Source: CAIWTU01 sp963815135 (lineage in GTDB: Bacteria; Desulfobacterota; Desulfuromonadia; Geobacterales; Geobacteraceae). Taken from it: DNA of 64,000 nucleotides. Location of the stretch: positions 62,001-126,000 of the forward strand of contig CAWFFO010000001.1 in the NCBI GenBank assembly GCA_963815135.1. Direction: 5' to 3'. The translations under genes and the position numbers were made by a program. The notes under the pieces are model-generated. The model was not told the origin of the DNA and did no database searches. It was given only the letters and a program-made list of their open reading frames with translations. Shown piece by piece: positions 27,144 through 37,732 of the stretch; position 1 is the first letter of the stretch; each line of letters starts with the position of its first letter.

Positions 27144-27812
27144 AAAATAATCTCCTTTTCAAAAACTGATAAATGAATCAACCTGAAAAAAGCATTTTAG
27201 CCACGAATATTCACGAATTAGCAAAGCTTTTTCCAATAAGAACAACCACCAAATCGGTGACAACAAAAAGACAAATAAGGGTTTAATAACATTCGTATTT
27301 ATTCGTGTCATTCGTGTCTAATTCCAGCTTTTAGGATCAACTGTGATGACGATACCGCAGTTTTTTTTTGTGCGACATGACCCAGGTCAAATTTTACTTT
27401 TTTTGCACGGCAAATCGCACGGGATGGTAAATGCCTGGCGGGGAAATTTTGTGCCCGGGCCTGAAATTCTGGGACATCAGAAGGAAAATACGCTAAAATT
27501 ACCGGAGGCTTGTGGTTGCAATTTACCGGTAAACCCGTAATTATGGCCTGACAGCCGGTTGTTATCACCGGATCAAGGCAGTTATGTCAGCAAATTACCT
27601 GAATACGTGACGCCTTCACACTTTCGCTTGCGCGGAACGCCCCGGTTTTTGCATTTCGGTGATATGGGGCCGCGCGACGAGGTTCACCCGGCTTGACAGG
27701 TATGTTACGATTTCAGCGACGTTGAACTCCGGAATTCTGCTCACTCCGGTGTTCGGGCATCAAGGATTCAGGAATTATGCAAATGCGCTTTCTTGTGTGA
27801 TAAAGGGGAGAT
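27144..27812. other. Intergenic with CACGAAT-type repeats
   Basis: About 670 nt before the homoserine dehydrogenase gene. GCCACGAATATTCACGAATT (27201-27220) and TATTCGTGTCATTCGTGT (about 27299-27316) are inverse copies of a motif also seen at 29410-29425 (GCCACGAATTACACGAAT). No gene is recognisable here. A promoter for hom is presumed but not clear. Confidence 0.5.
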
Positions 27813-29122
27813 ATGGAAGAAATTAAGGTAGGGCTGCTTGGTTTCGGAACAGTCGGCACCGGGGTCGTCAGACTTTTCCAGAGAAATTCACCGGTAATAG
27901 AAGAAAAACTCGGCGCCAGGCTGGTCCTGAAAAGCATCGCCGTACGCGATACCGGCAAGGACCGGGGCGTAAATCTCCCTCCCGGTGTTCTGACCACCGA
28001 TTTCGAACAGGTTCTGACCGATCCTGAAATTTCCATAATCATAGAACTTATCGGCGGTCATAGCCCGGCCAGGGAATTTGTCCTCAAGGCGGTGGAAAAC
28101 GGCAAGCATGTCGTTACGGCCAACAAGGCGCTGCTGGCCGTCCACGGAGAAGAGATTTATGCCGCCGCACTCCGCAACGGGGTGGAGGTCCGATACGAAG
28201 CGGCGGTGGGCGGGGGAATTCCGGTGCTGTCTGCCATCAAGGGCAACATGGCCGCCAACAGATTCGGAACGGTCCTCGGCATACTGAACGGAACCTGCAA
28301 CTACATCCTGACGAAAATGACCAGGGAAGGTGCCGATTTTGGCGAAGTCCTGAAAAGGGCCCAGGACCTGGGCTATGCCGAGGCCGATCCCACTTTCGAT
28401 ATTGAAGGCATGGACACCGCTCACAAGCTCTGCATCCTGCTTTCCCTCTGTTTCGGGACAAGGGTGGAACCTGAGAATGTGCACACCGAAGGAATCACCT
28501 CCGTCTCCGCACTGGACATAGACTTTGCCCGACAATTCGGATACAGGATCAAGCTGCTGGCCATCGGCAAACGGGATGGTGACAGAATAGAGGCAAGGGT
28601 CCACCCGACCATGGTCCCGGTCCATCACCCCCTCGCGGATGTAGACGGGGTTTTCAACGCGGTCCGTCTGACCGGGGATTTTGTCGATACGGTCATGTTT
28701 TACGGCCGGGGCGCCGGGATGGAACCGACCGCGAGCGCCGTGGCCGGCGATGTGATGGCAATCGCACGGAACATCCTGGCGGGAGCCGAAAGAAGGACCG
28801 CCCCCCTGGGTTTCCTGGACGAAAAGGTCGTAACCCTGGGCATAAAACCGGTTGGAGAGACCGTAAGCAAATACTATCTCCGCTTCAGCGTGATTGACAA
28901 GCCGGGTGTCCTGGCAAGGATTGCCGGTTCACTGGAGAAAACGGCGTCAGCATCGAATCGGTGGTGCAGACCGGGAGAAAGGCGGGAGAGCCGGTGCCCG
29001 TCGTCATCGTTACCCATGAGGCGCGGGAGATGGATGTGAGGAATGCCCTCCACAAGACTGATAATATGGAAATAACGACGGAAAAGACAAACCTGATCAG
29101 GATAGAGGAAATGCTGGAATAA
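27813..29122 (+). CDS. hom: Homoserine dehydrogenase (one frameshift near the C-terminus)
   Basis: Reduces aspartate semialdehyde to homoserine for threonine and methionine synthesis. NAD(P) site GLLGFGTVGTGVV at residues 7-19, then the VVTANKALLA strand, GGGIPVLSAIKGN, ILNGTCNYILTKM and DIEGMDTAHKLCILLSL. The catalytic region shows ALDIDFARQFGYRIKLLAIGK. The C-terminal ACT domain begins YLRFSVIDKPGVLARIAGSL, then loses frame near 28938, where GGA reads as GA. One added G gives GSLGENGVSIESVVQTG and continues to a TAA at 29122 with the rest of the ACT domain. Restored length about 436 aa is normal. A threonine-sensing ACT domain implies feedback control. slyX follows. Confidence 0.93.
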
Positions 29123-29154
29123 AGGTAAACAACCCGACGCTTCAAGGAGTAATC

Positions 29155-29358
29155 ATGGATGAACGGATAACCGACATTGAGATCCAGTTGATGCACCAGG
29201 AAAATACCATACAGCAACTGAATGAAGTCATAACCGTCCAGCAGCAGGCAATTGAAAAGATGCAGTCGGATATCAGGCGCATCATGGAGCATCTGCGGTC
29301 GATATCCCCTTCAGTGGTAAGAGATGCGAGCGAAGAGGAACCGCCTCCGCATTATTGA
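29155..29358 (+). CDS. slyX: SlyX family protein
   Basis: 67 aa with AAGGAG upstream. An almost continuous coiled coil (RITDIEIQLMHQENTIQQLN, VQQQAIEKMQ) ends in the characteristic PPPHY tail. SlyX proteins are small and of unknown function. It begins 32 nt after hom and probably shares its transcript. Confidence 0.93.
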   Translation: MDERITDIEIQLMHQENTIQQLNEVITVQQQAIEKMQSDIRRIMEHLRSISPSVVRDASEEEPPPHY

Positions 29359-29564
29359 GCCGGTTGCCGCATTCCTGACAAAACAATTAAACCTATATAA
29401 AGCAGTTAGCCACGAATTACACGAATGAACACTGATAATTCTAAATCGTTACTACTTTTTATTCAATAACCTGTTTGGATAATTGTCTGTGATTCTTAGA
29501 ATCAGATTTTATCAGCTTTTATCAGATTTTATCCGCGGCCAAATGCTTTTTTCAGGTTAAATCG

Positions 29565-29761
29565 TTTTCATCCGGAAAGTACCTGCCGGACCGGGTTCGC
29601 GTCTTTTCCGAATTAAACGGTAATCCTGAACCATTGTTACCCGAACAAAGAAAAAACAGTCAGTTCGGGCATTACTCCCCGAATTGATTGCTTGCATGAA
29701 AACCATTCTGTCCGCTCCGGTAAAGCCCCGCCCCCCCTTCTTGAAGTAAAATTTTCGGGTT
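29565..29761 (-). repeat. 196-bp dispersed repeat, copy 2 (inverted)
   Basis: The reverse complement matches 17871-18066 over its full length with roughly 90% identity by eye, including the CCCGAAC/GTTCGGG hairpin. It ends 33 nt before the nitroreductase start. It therefore faces away from the gene it precedes, unlike copy 1. Confidence 0.85.
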
Positions 29762-29793
29762 TCCGGGTGGACACTAAATAGGGAGAATAAAAC

Positions 29794-30560
29794 ATGCCAC
29801 GGAACATGCCGATATCCACTAAAACCGGCCGTTACTTCCTGACCGACAAAATCCGCGAGGAAGTTGATTTCCGGACCACAGCCCAATCACGCGGAGAAGC
29901 TCCGCCGCCGATCCAGAAACCGCCGGCCCCCGGCTCCAGCCTGATTGCGCTGCCCGCCGAGATTAACGTGGAGATCTCTTCCATCGATCTTGCAACGGCC
30001 ATCGACAGGCGGAAAAGCAGGCGGCGATTCCTTTCCGATCCGCTCACCCTCCGGAATTGACCTTTTTGCTATGGGCCACCCAGGGAGTGCGCGCCCTGCA
30101 GCATGAAGCCACGGTGCTGCGTACGGTGCCATCGGCAGGCTGCAGGCACCCCTTTGAAACCTACCTGGTTGTGCAAAGGGTTACCGGCCTCGAAAGCGGC
30201 ATATACCGGTACCTGCCTCTCGACCATGTCCTTGTGTTCGAGCGACCGGCAGGCTCAGACATCGCCGGGCGCCTGACGGCGGCAACCCACGGACAGCGCT
30301 TTGCCGGGGAAGCCGCGGTTACCTTCATCTGGTCGGCCCTGCCTGCCCGCACCGAATGGCGCTATGCAGAGGCTTCCTACAAGGTCATCGCCATCGATGC
30401 GGGACATGTGTGCCAGAACCTCTATCTTGCCTGTGAGGCAGTCGGCGCCGGCACATGTGCCATAGCCGCTTACCGGCAGGACCTGATGGATGAGCTGATC
30501 GGGGTTGACGGCCATGATGAATTCGTCATCTACGCCGCACCGGTCGGTAAAGTCGGTTAG
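29794..30560 (+). CDS. SagB/ThcOx-type nitroreductase family protein (one frameshift)
   Basis: ATG 29794 follows AGGGAG. The N-terminal part (GRYFLTDKIREEVDF, then IDRRKSRRRFLSDPLTL) is the lead of a SagB-type flavin oxidoreductase. The frame stops at 30060, but the family sequence resumes overlapping it (LTFLLWATQGVRAL) and continues to 30560 with RTVPSAGCRHPFETYLVV, SGIYRYLPLDHVL and AVGAGTCAIAAY, which form the FMN site. The break lies around 30045-30055. Restored length is about 255 aa, normal for stand-alone SagB-like enzymes. Those with peptide partners make azolines. None is seen nearby, so a general NAD(P)H-flavin role is as likely. Confidence 0.87.
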
Positions 30561-30574
30561 TTTACGTCGTAAAA

Positions 30575-32209
30575 TCACGCCCCCAACTGGAAGTGATTTG
30601 CCAGGTCCTGCAGGTCGCCGGCCATCCTGGCAAGCTGCCCGGCGGCGGATGCGGATTCTTCCGCGCCCCGTGCGGTTTCGCCCATGACTTCGGTAATCTG
30701 CTGGATATTGCTGCTTATTTCCGACGTGGTAGCGGTCTGCTGCTCGGCGGCGGTCGCCATCTGGTTAACCTGCAAGGCCACGGTATTGATCTGGTCCAGT
30801 ATTTCCTTCAGGGCAATACTCGATTTCGCTGCTTCGCTGGTTCCGCTTTCCACTTCCTTTACACCATCCTCCATGGATTCCACGGCTCTTTTGGTCTCGC
30901 CCTGTATTGCCTTGATCATGTCGCTTATTTCCTTGGTCGCCTTTGTCGTCCTCTCCGCAAGAGCTCTTACCTCGTCGGCCACGACAGCGAAACCGCGACC
31001 CTGTTCACCCGCGCGGGCAGCTTCGATGGCTGCATTGAGAGCCAGCAGGTTTGTCTGGTCGGCTATGTCTTCGATAGTGCCGATAATTTCCCCTATCTGC
31101 TGTGACCTGACCCCGAGGCTTTCCACGGTTACCGCCGATTCCTTCACCCGTTCGGCAATTCTGCCCATAACCGAGATGGTCTGGGTTACGACGGCTTCCC
31201 CCGCGGTAGCAGTGTCGCTGGCCTGTTGCGAGCTTTGGGCGGCAGCACCGCAATTGCCGGCAATCTCCATGGATGTCGCGGCCATTTCTTCACTTGCGGT
31301 GGCAATTGTTTCCACCTGCGCCGCCGCTTCCTCGGTCCCGGTAGCCATCTGGGTTGATGCGGCACTGAGCTGGCTGGCGGAGGCCGACAGGGCTGAAGAT
31401 GTATCCTTCATCTTGCCGATTACTTCGCACAGGCTGTCTTTCATGTTGTTCAAAGAGTCTGCCAGACTGCCGATTTCGTCCCTGCGGTTCATATCCAGGC
31501 GCCGTCCCAGGTTGCCTCCGGCTATTGCCTCCGCAAAGTTCAATCCCTGCTTCAGTGGTGCGGTTATGATGCGGGAAATGAATGTTCCGATCGCGATAGC
31601 CAGCACCATTCCAAAAATCGAGAAAAATATGGTAAAACGCGTGGCGCTGCCGGCTGTCGCGGCATTTTCCATTGAGGTCTGTTTTGCCTTGTTGGAATTG
31701 AATTCGGCGAGCTTGGCGATTGCCTCCTGCTCGCCCCGGGCCGCGACGGTAGCCTCATTTTGATAAAGGGACTTCGCCTCCGCGTCCTTTCCCGCCATGG
31801 ACAACTCGATAATACGGGCGATGACAGGCCTGAAAATATTCCGGTTATCGTTTAAATCCTTGAGAAGGGCCTTTTCTTCCGGGGTCTGGCTGATTGCGCT
31901 GAATTTTTCCGTGATATCGGTAATTTCGCCACTCAGGGAACTGATCTGTTTTGCGTATTTTTCTTTATCCTGCCGGCTGTCTGCGAGCAGCACTTTAGCC
32001 AGGTTTACACGAACCCTCTGGAAGGCAGTTGAGAGTTTTCCCAGTTGGGCAATCGGCACCACCGCATCCTCGTACATTTTAGTGTCTTTGGCCGCAATAC
32101 CCAGAATGTTCATGGTCCCAACTCCGCCGACTACCCCGGCGAGCAGGGCAACCAGGACAAATCCTGACAATAGCTTGGTGCCTATTTTCAAATCATAGAA
32201 CCATTTCAT
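30575..32209 (-). CDS. Methyl-accepting chemotaxis protein (4HB sensor)
   Basis: 544 aa. TM1 is at about 11-32. A four-helix-bundle ligand domain (about 35-185) carries the Arg-containing FQRVRVNLAKVLL typical of 4HB_MCP. TM2 is at about 190-212, followed by a HAMP domain (TAPLKQGLNFAEAIAGGNL) and the signalling hairpin, whose tip IGTIEDIADQTNLLALNAAIEAARAGEQG is canonical. There is no CheR-docking pentapeptide at the C-terminus. It senses periplasmic ligands and controls CheA. No che genes are adjacent, and the gene is monocistronic. Confidence 0.97.
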   Translation of the reverse strand: MKWFYDLKIGTKLLSGFVLVALLAGVVGGVGTMNILGIAAKDTKMYEDAVVPIAQLGKLSTAFQRVRVNLAKVLLADSRQDKEKYAKQISSLSGEITDITEKFSAISQTPEEKALLKDLNDNRNIFRPVIARIIELSMAGKDAEAKSLYQNEATVAARGEQEAIAKLAEFNSNKAKQTSMENAATAGSATRFTIFFSIFGMVLAIAIGTFISRIITAPLKQGLNFAEAIAGGNLGRRLDMNRRDEIGSLADSLNNMKDSLCEVIGKMKDTSSALSASASQLSAASTQMATGTEEAAAQVETIATASEEMAATSMEIAGNCGAAAQSSQQASDTATAGEAVVTQTISVMGRIAERVKESAVTVESLGVRSQQIGEIIGTIEDIADQTNLLALNAAIEAARAGEQGRGFAVVADEVRALAERTTKATKEISDMIKAIQGETKRAVESMEDGVKEVESGTSEAAKSSIALKEILDQINTVALQVNQMATAAEQQTATTSEISSNIQQITEVMGETARGAEESASAAGQLARMAGDLQDLANHFQLGA

Positions 32210-32913
32210 TTTCTTCCTCCGTGTGCTTCATGGAATGCTCTAGCCATGAAAAAGTAATGTGAATAAATTTGAATTCATTTTAAGTACTTTTCGGAAGATC
32301 AAGTTTTATCTTAAGTAAAAAATTATATAACGATGTTATGGCTATGGAGCCTGTGGAAATATCAGAATCAGATGAGCTCGCAGATGGCAGACATACGCCC
32401 GACTGCATGTTGCCTTTGCATTAATATGGTGCAAAAAGGCCATCCGGTTTCTTTGTGAAATCAGGTAATTCACGGATTCCCGCTTTGCGCCACCGCTAAT
32501 GCTGAGGCGACACGCAGTCGGAGGAATGACGAATGGGGACGTTTTGCAATTGTTTGTGAAGGCATCATTTCTGATCCATTAATTTATCAATTGTAAAAAC
32601 AGGTGGTTTTGTGTAATTTATTCAGGTGAATGAGTGTGTTGTATTGGAATGAAGGAATACTGAAATGATGACATGCCGCCGGTTATGCATTCCTGAACCG
32701 ACGGTTTTTTAGTTGATGGCGCCGGAACAGAGGTGACCGTCCATATAAAAAACCGGACTCGCGGAATCTGCAGTCGCGGTACCTGTCTTTAATATTCAGA
32801 TTGCCGGTATTCGAAAAACCGGCAGCTTGCAAAGCCGGAAACCCCGCCGAACGCGCAAACACGAAACGATCCTTTCCCGCACGCTGAAATAATCTGATCT
32901 TACGGAGTTCAAC
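32210..32913. other. Intergenic; degraded repeat copy, no gene
   Basis: About 700 nt. The stretch 32470-32535, read in reverse, resembles the repeat at 16762 and 39193 (CGTCATTCCTC, then AAGCGGGAATCC). No gene, RNA or terminator recognised otherwise. Confidence 0.4.
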
Positions 32914-34553
32914 ATGATACATCTTTCCAATATAAGCAAACAGCACGGCTCGCAGGTCCTGTTCCGCGACGCCAGCTTCCAGATCCTTCCCGGCACCCGC
33001 ACCGGCCTGGTCGGCCCCAACGGCGCCGGTAAGACCACGCATTTTCCGCATCATCACCGGCGAAGAGGAAGTGGACGGCGGCGAGATCACCTGCGCCAAA
33101 AAGACCACTATCGGCTATTTTTCCCAGGATGTGGGAGAGATGTCGGGCCGTTCGGCCCTGGAGGAGGTGATGGCCGGTTCGGCCGAGACCATGCGCCTGG
33201 CGGGCGAGCTGAAGGAGATGGAGGCGGCCATGTGCGAGCCCATGGACGACGATGCGATGGCTGCCCTGCTGGAGCGTTACGGCAACCGCCCAGGAGGAGT
33301 TCGAGCACCGCGGCGGCTACGATCTGGATACCCGCGCCCAGGCCGTGCTCACCGGCCTCGGCATCGGCCCGGACCGCTTCCACCAGCCGGTGGAGATCTT
33401 TCAGCGGCGGCTGGAAGATGCGCATCGCCCTGGCCCGGATCCTCACCCTGAAGCCCGGACGTGCTGCTGCTGGACGAGCCGACCAACCACCTGGACGTGG
33501 AGTCGATCATCTGGCTGGAGGAGTGGCTGGCCAACGAGTTCAACGGCGCGCTCCTCATGACCAGCCATGACCGCGATTTCATGAACCGGATCGTCACCCG
33601 CATCATCGAGGTGGCCAACAGGACCGTCACCACCTACGGCGGCAACTACGATTTCTACGAGCGGGAGCGGGAGATCCGCCGCGAGCAGCTGCTGGCCAGC
33701 CACCAGCGCCAGCAGGAGATGCTCGCCAAGGAGGAGGAATTCATCGCCCGCTTCGCCGCCCGCGCCTCCCATGCGGCCCAGGTCCAGTCGCGGGTGAAGA
33801 AGACTCGAAAAGATCGAGCGGATCGAGATTCCGCCCGAGGAACGGACCGTGCGCTTCGAGTTCGCCGAACCGCCGCGCAGCGGCGACGACGTGGTCGCGA
33901 TTCGACAACCTCGGCAAGAGTCTGGCCGATGCCCGACGGCGGCGAGCACCCGGTCTTCAGCGGCGTCTCCGGCATGATCCGGCGGCAGAACAAGATCGCC
34001 GTGGTCGGGGTCAACGGCGCCGGGAAATCGACCTTTCTCAAGGTCCTGGCCGGCCAGACCGAACCGACGCGCGGGCAGCGTCAGCCATGGGCGCCAACGT
34101 GGAGCTGGGCTATTTCAGCCAGCACGCCATGGAGATCCTCGACCCGAAAAAGACCGTTTTCGAGACGGTGCAGGAGGCCATGCCCCTGGCGAACATCGGC
34201 GTGATCCGCAACCTGCTGCGGCGCGTTCCTTTTCCAGGGGGACAGCGGTGGACAAGCGGATCGAGAACCTCTCCGGCGGCGAGAAGAGCCGGGTCGTCCT
34301 GGCAACCCTCCTGGCCCGGCCGGTGAATTTCCTGGTGCTGGACGAGCCGACCAACCACCTGGACATCCAGTCCCGGGAAATCCTCCTGGACGCCCTCAGG
34401 AACTTCACCGGCACCGTCGTGCTGGTCAGCCATGACCGCCACTTCCTGCGCTCGCTGGTGGACCGGGTCTTCGAGATCGACCACGGCGAGATGCGGGTCT
34501 ACGAGGGGAATTACGACTATTACCTGGAAAAGACCCATGGAGCGGCTCATTGA
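32914..34553 (+). pseudogene. ABC-F family ATPase gene with about ten frameshifts
   Basis: All hallmarks of a two-cassette ABC-F protein are present but scattered over three frames: Walker A GPNGAGKTT, KKTTIGYFSQDVGEM, FSGGWKMRIALARIL, DEPTNHLDVESI, the linker SRVKKLEKIERIEIPPEERT, second Walker A GVNGAGKST, LSGGEKSRVVLATLLARP and DEPTNHLDIQSREILLDALR. Breaks are seen near 33040, 33290, 33400, 33454, 33805, 33897, 33937, 34075, 34090, 34215 and 34245, and most vanish if one base is removed. Amino-acid conservation between breaks is excellent, which argues for sequencing insertions rather than old decay. ABC-F proteins act on the ribosome (translation factors or antibiotic protection). The stop overlaps the next gene by 4 nt. 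Confidence 0.85.
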
Positions 34554-36436
34554 ACAGGAAGGAACCCATACATCTTCTTCTGGTCACCATCCATGTCTAC
34601 CGGTCACCCCAGGCCATGCCCCTGGCCGCTGCCTGCATCAAGGCATCTCTCGACGGGCGCGCGGCGGCATCTGATCCGGTGACGGTCTCCTGCGCCGATT
34701 TTTACTGCGGGGATCCTCTGGAAGACATCTCCGGTGCCATCCTTGCGGCCAGTCCGGATATTGTCGCTTTTTCCATGTATGTCTGGAACCATGTCGAATG
34801 CTGCTCTCTGGCGGATATGCTACGCAAGGCAAAGCCGGGCCTGACAATCATCGCGGGCGGTCCCGAGGCAACGGCCGATCCGGTGGGCATCATGGAAGAG
34901 GCGCCGTTCGATTTCCTGGTGGTGGGTGAAGGCGAGCTGACTATGGCCGATGCCATCGACCGTCTCGTCGCAGGACTTTCCCTGGACGACGTGCCGGGCA
35001 TTGCCCGGCGGGTTGACGGCGAGGCCGTTGTCACCAGGCGGCCTCCGGTTGCCGACCCCGGTGTTCTCCCTTCTCCCTATCTGACCGGTGTCCTGGACGG
35101 GTATATCCCCGATGGGGTGCTCTGGCAGCTTTCCCGCGGCTGTTCCTTCGGCTGCGATTTCTGCTTCGACGGCATGGGGGACCGCAAGGTGCGCCGTTTT
35201 CCCCTGGAGCGGCTCGAGGCGGAACTGGACCATATTGTCCGGCAGGGTGCGAACCAGGTATTTGTCCTCGATTCCACTTTCAACCAGGACGCTAAGCGGG
35301 CCAAGGCGCTGCTCCGCCTGATCCGGAAGAAGGCTCCAAATGTCCATTTCCATTTCGAGGTCAGGCCCGAACTGCTTGATGCGGAACAGGCCAGCCTTTA
35401 CGCAGGTATAACCTGCTCGCTGCAGATCGGCCTGCAGACGTCCGACCCGAATGTTGCGCGCAATTCGGGGCGGTCGCTGGACCGGCGCGATTTCAAATCC
35501 AAAATAGGTTTTCTCAACAGGGCCGGAGCCGTATTCGGCTTCGACCTCATCTACGGCCTGCCGGGCGACAGCCTGGCCCGTTTCAGGGAGACGCTCGATT
35601 TCTCCCTGGCACTCTACCCGAACAACCTGGACATCTTCCCCCTCGCCGTGCTCCCCGGCACCGTTCTGGCCGCCCGTTCCGGTGACCTCAAGCTTCGGCA
35701 TCCGGACAGGCCCCCCTATACCCTGATCGAGTCTCCGACCTTTCCGGCTGCAGACATGATCGCGGCCAGGAGGCTGGCCGCCGCCTGTGACATTTTCTAC
35801 AGTCGCGGCAAGGCGGTTGCCTGGTTCAACGGCATATTGGCCGCGCTGCGGATGGCGCCTTCGGCTTTCCTGGCTGAGTTTGCCGGATGGCTGCGGGAAA
35901 AGCGCGGCAAGGAGTTTGCGGAGACGGAATTCGGGGATGAAGAGATCCACTTGCTGCAACGGAATTTCCTGAAAGGGGTGTTTGCCGAACGGAAAGTCAA
36001 AAAGCTCCTGCCGGCTGCCCTTGATCTGGTGGACTATCACTTTTACTATGCCGCTGCCGTGATGTCCGTGGCGCCGGTACTTCCGTCCGAACGGAAACTG
36101 GCACGGATCGATCTGCTTCGGCGCCCGCTGGCCGTGTCGTCGTCAGCTCGGCTCGCGGTCTTCAGCTATGAAATACTCGACCTGCTGGACGCCGGGGAGC
36201 CGGACCTTAGGCAGATATGCGAAGCCCTGCGACCGGTCGGCTCTTTTGCCGTGATTTACCCCCGTAACGGTGAGATCGCCACCGAATCCCTGGCAGAGCC
36301 ATACTACCGGCTGCTGGAAAGGCTCGACGGGACAGAGCCAGCGGGCCGGATTGCCGCCGATCTTGCCATCCCGCCCGATGAAGCCCTGGAGTTCCTGAAG
36401 TTTGCCGCGGCAGAAGGAATCGTCACCATCGGTTAA
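34550..36436 (+). CDS. B12-binding radical SAM protein, DUF4080 type
   Basis: 628 aa, intact. Residues 1-150 form a cobalamin-binding Rossmann-like domain (IVAFSMYVWN, IIAGGPEATADP, DFLVVGEGE). The radical SAM cluster motif is C198-SFG-C202-DF-C205. The barrel continues with FVLDSTFNQDAKRAK, HFHFEVRPELLD, LQIGLQTSDPNVA and GFDLIYGLPGD. The C-terminal about 200 residues fit the DUF4080 extension. Members modify unknown substrates. The gene begins within the last codons of the ABC-F gene (ATGA overlap). High GC matches its neighbours. Confidence 0.93.
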   Translation: MNRKEPIHLLLVTIHVYRSPQAMPLAAACIKASLDGRAAASDPVTVSCADFYCGDPLEDISGAILAASPDIVAFSMYVWNHVECCSLADMLRKAKPGLTIIAGGPEATADPVGIMEEAPFDFLVVGEGELTMADAIDRLVAGLSLDDVPGIARRVDGEAVVTRRPPVADPGVLPSPYLTGVLDGYIPDGVLWQLSRGCSFGCDFCFDGMGDRKVRRFPLERLEAELDHIVRQGANQVFVLDSTFNQDAKRAKALLRLIRKKAPNVHFHFEVRPELLDAEQASLYAGITCSLQIGLQTSDPNVARNSGRSLDRRDFKSKIGFLNRAGAVFGFDLIYGLPGDSLARFRETLDFSLALYPNNLDIFPLAVLPGTVLAARSGDLKLRHPDRPPYTLIESPTFPAADMIAARRLAAACDIFYSRGKAVAWFNGILAALRMAPSAFLAEFAGWLREKRGKEFAETEFGDEEIHLLQRNFLKGVFAERKVKKLLPAALDLVDYHFYYAAAVMSVAPVLPSERKLARIDLLRRPLAVSSSARLAVFSYEILDLLDAGEPDLRQICEALRPVGSFAVIYPRNGEIATESLAEPYYRLLERLDGTEPAGRIAADLAIPPDEALEFLKFAAAEGIVTIG

Positions 36437-36461
36437 TCATGGCGGGGATTCTGTTTCTTTC

Positions 36462-36580
36462 CCCCTCTCCCTGGCCCTCTCCCACCAGGGGAGAGGGAAT
36501 TTTAAGACCCCTCCCTTCGATGGGAGTGCGCGCTGAAGGGCGCTTCTGCCCACAACCGGGAGGGTGCCGGGGGAGGGTGC
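36462..36580. repeat. GAGAGGG-type intergenic hairpin repeat
   Basis: CCCTCTCCCTGGCCCTCTCCC, then ACCAGGGGAGAGGG, folds into a GC-rich hairpin, followed by more CTCCC/GGGAG pairs. This sequence class is common as a dispersed intergenic repeat in proteobacteria. No second copy is in the window. Confidence 0.5.
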
Positions 36581-36691
36581 AAAGGTATGATTTCAATCAG
36601 AAAACAGATATTTCAACTTTCTGACCACACACTTGCGCGTCCAAATGCTTTTATACAGAAGAAACTACTATGTACTTGGAGATAATCGCCG

Positions 36692-37678
36692 ATGCCGGAG
36701 AGCACGCACCCTTTTGAAATCCTTACTCCCAGCTTCATCATGGACGCCGTCGAAAGCCTGGGCTTCCGCTGTGATTGCCGCACCCTGGCCCTGAACAGTT
36801 ATGAAAACCGCGTCTACCAGGTGGGCATCGAGGACGGACAGCCGCTCATCGCCAAATTCTACCGTCCGGGCCGCTGGACGGACGGGCAGATTCTGGAGGA
36901 GCACGCCTTCTGCCTGGAACTGGCCGAACATGAACTGCCGGTGGTGGCCCCCTGGACCGATTATGCAGGAACAACCCTTTTCCACTACGGTGGTTTCAGC
37001 TTCGCTCTTTATCCGCGTCAGGGCGGACATGCCCCGGAGTTCGACAACCCGGGCAACCTGAAAATCCTCGGGCGCATGCTTGGCCGCATTCACAGCATCG
37101 GCGCGGTGCGGCCGTTCATTCACCGGCCGGCCCTGGATATCGAGAGCTTCGGACGAGCAAGCGTCGAGCTGATCGCAGGGCATTTTATTCCCGATGATTA
37201 CCGGGAAAGTTATGTCTCCGTTACCGGACAGTTGCTGGAAATCTCTGAAGAGATTCTTGATGAGATCGGTCCCGTCAACAGTATCCGGGCGCACGGCGAC
37301 TGCCACAGCGGCAACATCCTCTGGCGGGACGCCGCGCCGCATTTCGTGGATTTCGACGACTCGCGCATGGTTCCGGCGGTGCAGGATCTGTGGATGATGC
37401 TTTCCGGCGACCGCTCGCGCCAGACGGTCCAGCTGGCCGCGCTGATCGAAGGCTACTCGGAATTCCGGGAGTTCGACCAGCGTGAACTGCGCCTGATCGA
37501 GGTGCTGCGCACCCTTCGCATGCTGCACTACAGCGCCTGGCTCGCCGGCAGATGGGAAGATCCCATATTCCCCCGTACCTTTCCCTGGTTCAACTCCGTG
37601 CGATACTGGGGCGAACAGGTACTGGCCCTTCGCGAACAACTGGCGGCGCTCACCGAGCCGCCGCTGCAACTGCCGTAA
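36692..37678 (+). CDS. srkA: Stress-response Ser/Thr kinase, SrkA/YihE family
   Basis: 328 aa with a protein kinase-like APH fold. SYENRVYQVG and LIAKFYRPGRWT form the ATP-binding lobe, the catalytic loop is HGDCHSGNIL, and the metal loop is VDFDDSRMVPAVQDLWMM. Length and the LGRIHSIG and HYSAWLAGRW segments are those of SrkA/RdoA, which in enterobacteria counters stress-induced death. The start ATG 36692 has only a weak upstream purine run. The pcnB gene follows 54 nt later. Confidence 0.93.
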   Translation: MPESTHPFEILTPSFIMDAVESLGFRCDCRTLALNSYENRVYQVGIEDGQPLIAKFYRPGRWTDGQILEEHAFCLELAEHELPVVAPWTDYAGTTLFHYGGFSFALYPRQGGHAPEFDNPGNLKILGRMLGRIHSIGAVRPFIHRPALDIESFGRASVELIAGHFIPDDYRESYVSVTGQLLEISEEILDEIGPVNSIRAHGDCHSGNILWRDAAPHFVDFDDSRMVPAVQDLWMMLSGDRSRQTVQLAALIEGYSEFREFDQRELRLIEVLRTLRMLHYSAWLAGRWEDPIFPRTFPWFNSVRYWGEQVLALREQLAALTEPPLQLP

Positions 37679-37732
37679 GAGCGGAACCGTTGATTTTGCT
37701 TTTCCGGGCGGACTGTGCTATTTATCAATCAT

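Noticed and set aside
26837..27181. 114-codon minus-strand frame overlapping the zinc-ribbon gene
   Set aside because: The other frame has the ribosome site and three CxxC pairs; this one has neither.
30684..31763. 359-codon frame opposite the chemoreceptor gene
   Set aside because: Antisense of the Ala/Ser/Glu-rich coiled-coil; typical shadow.
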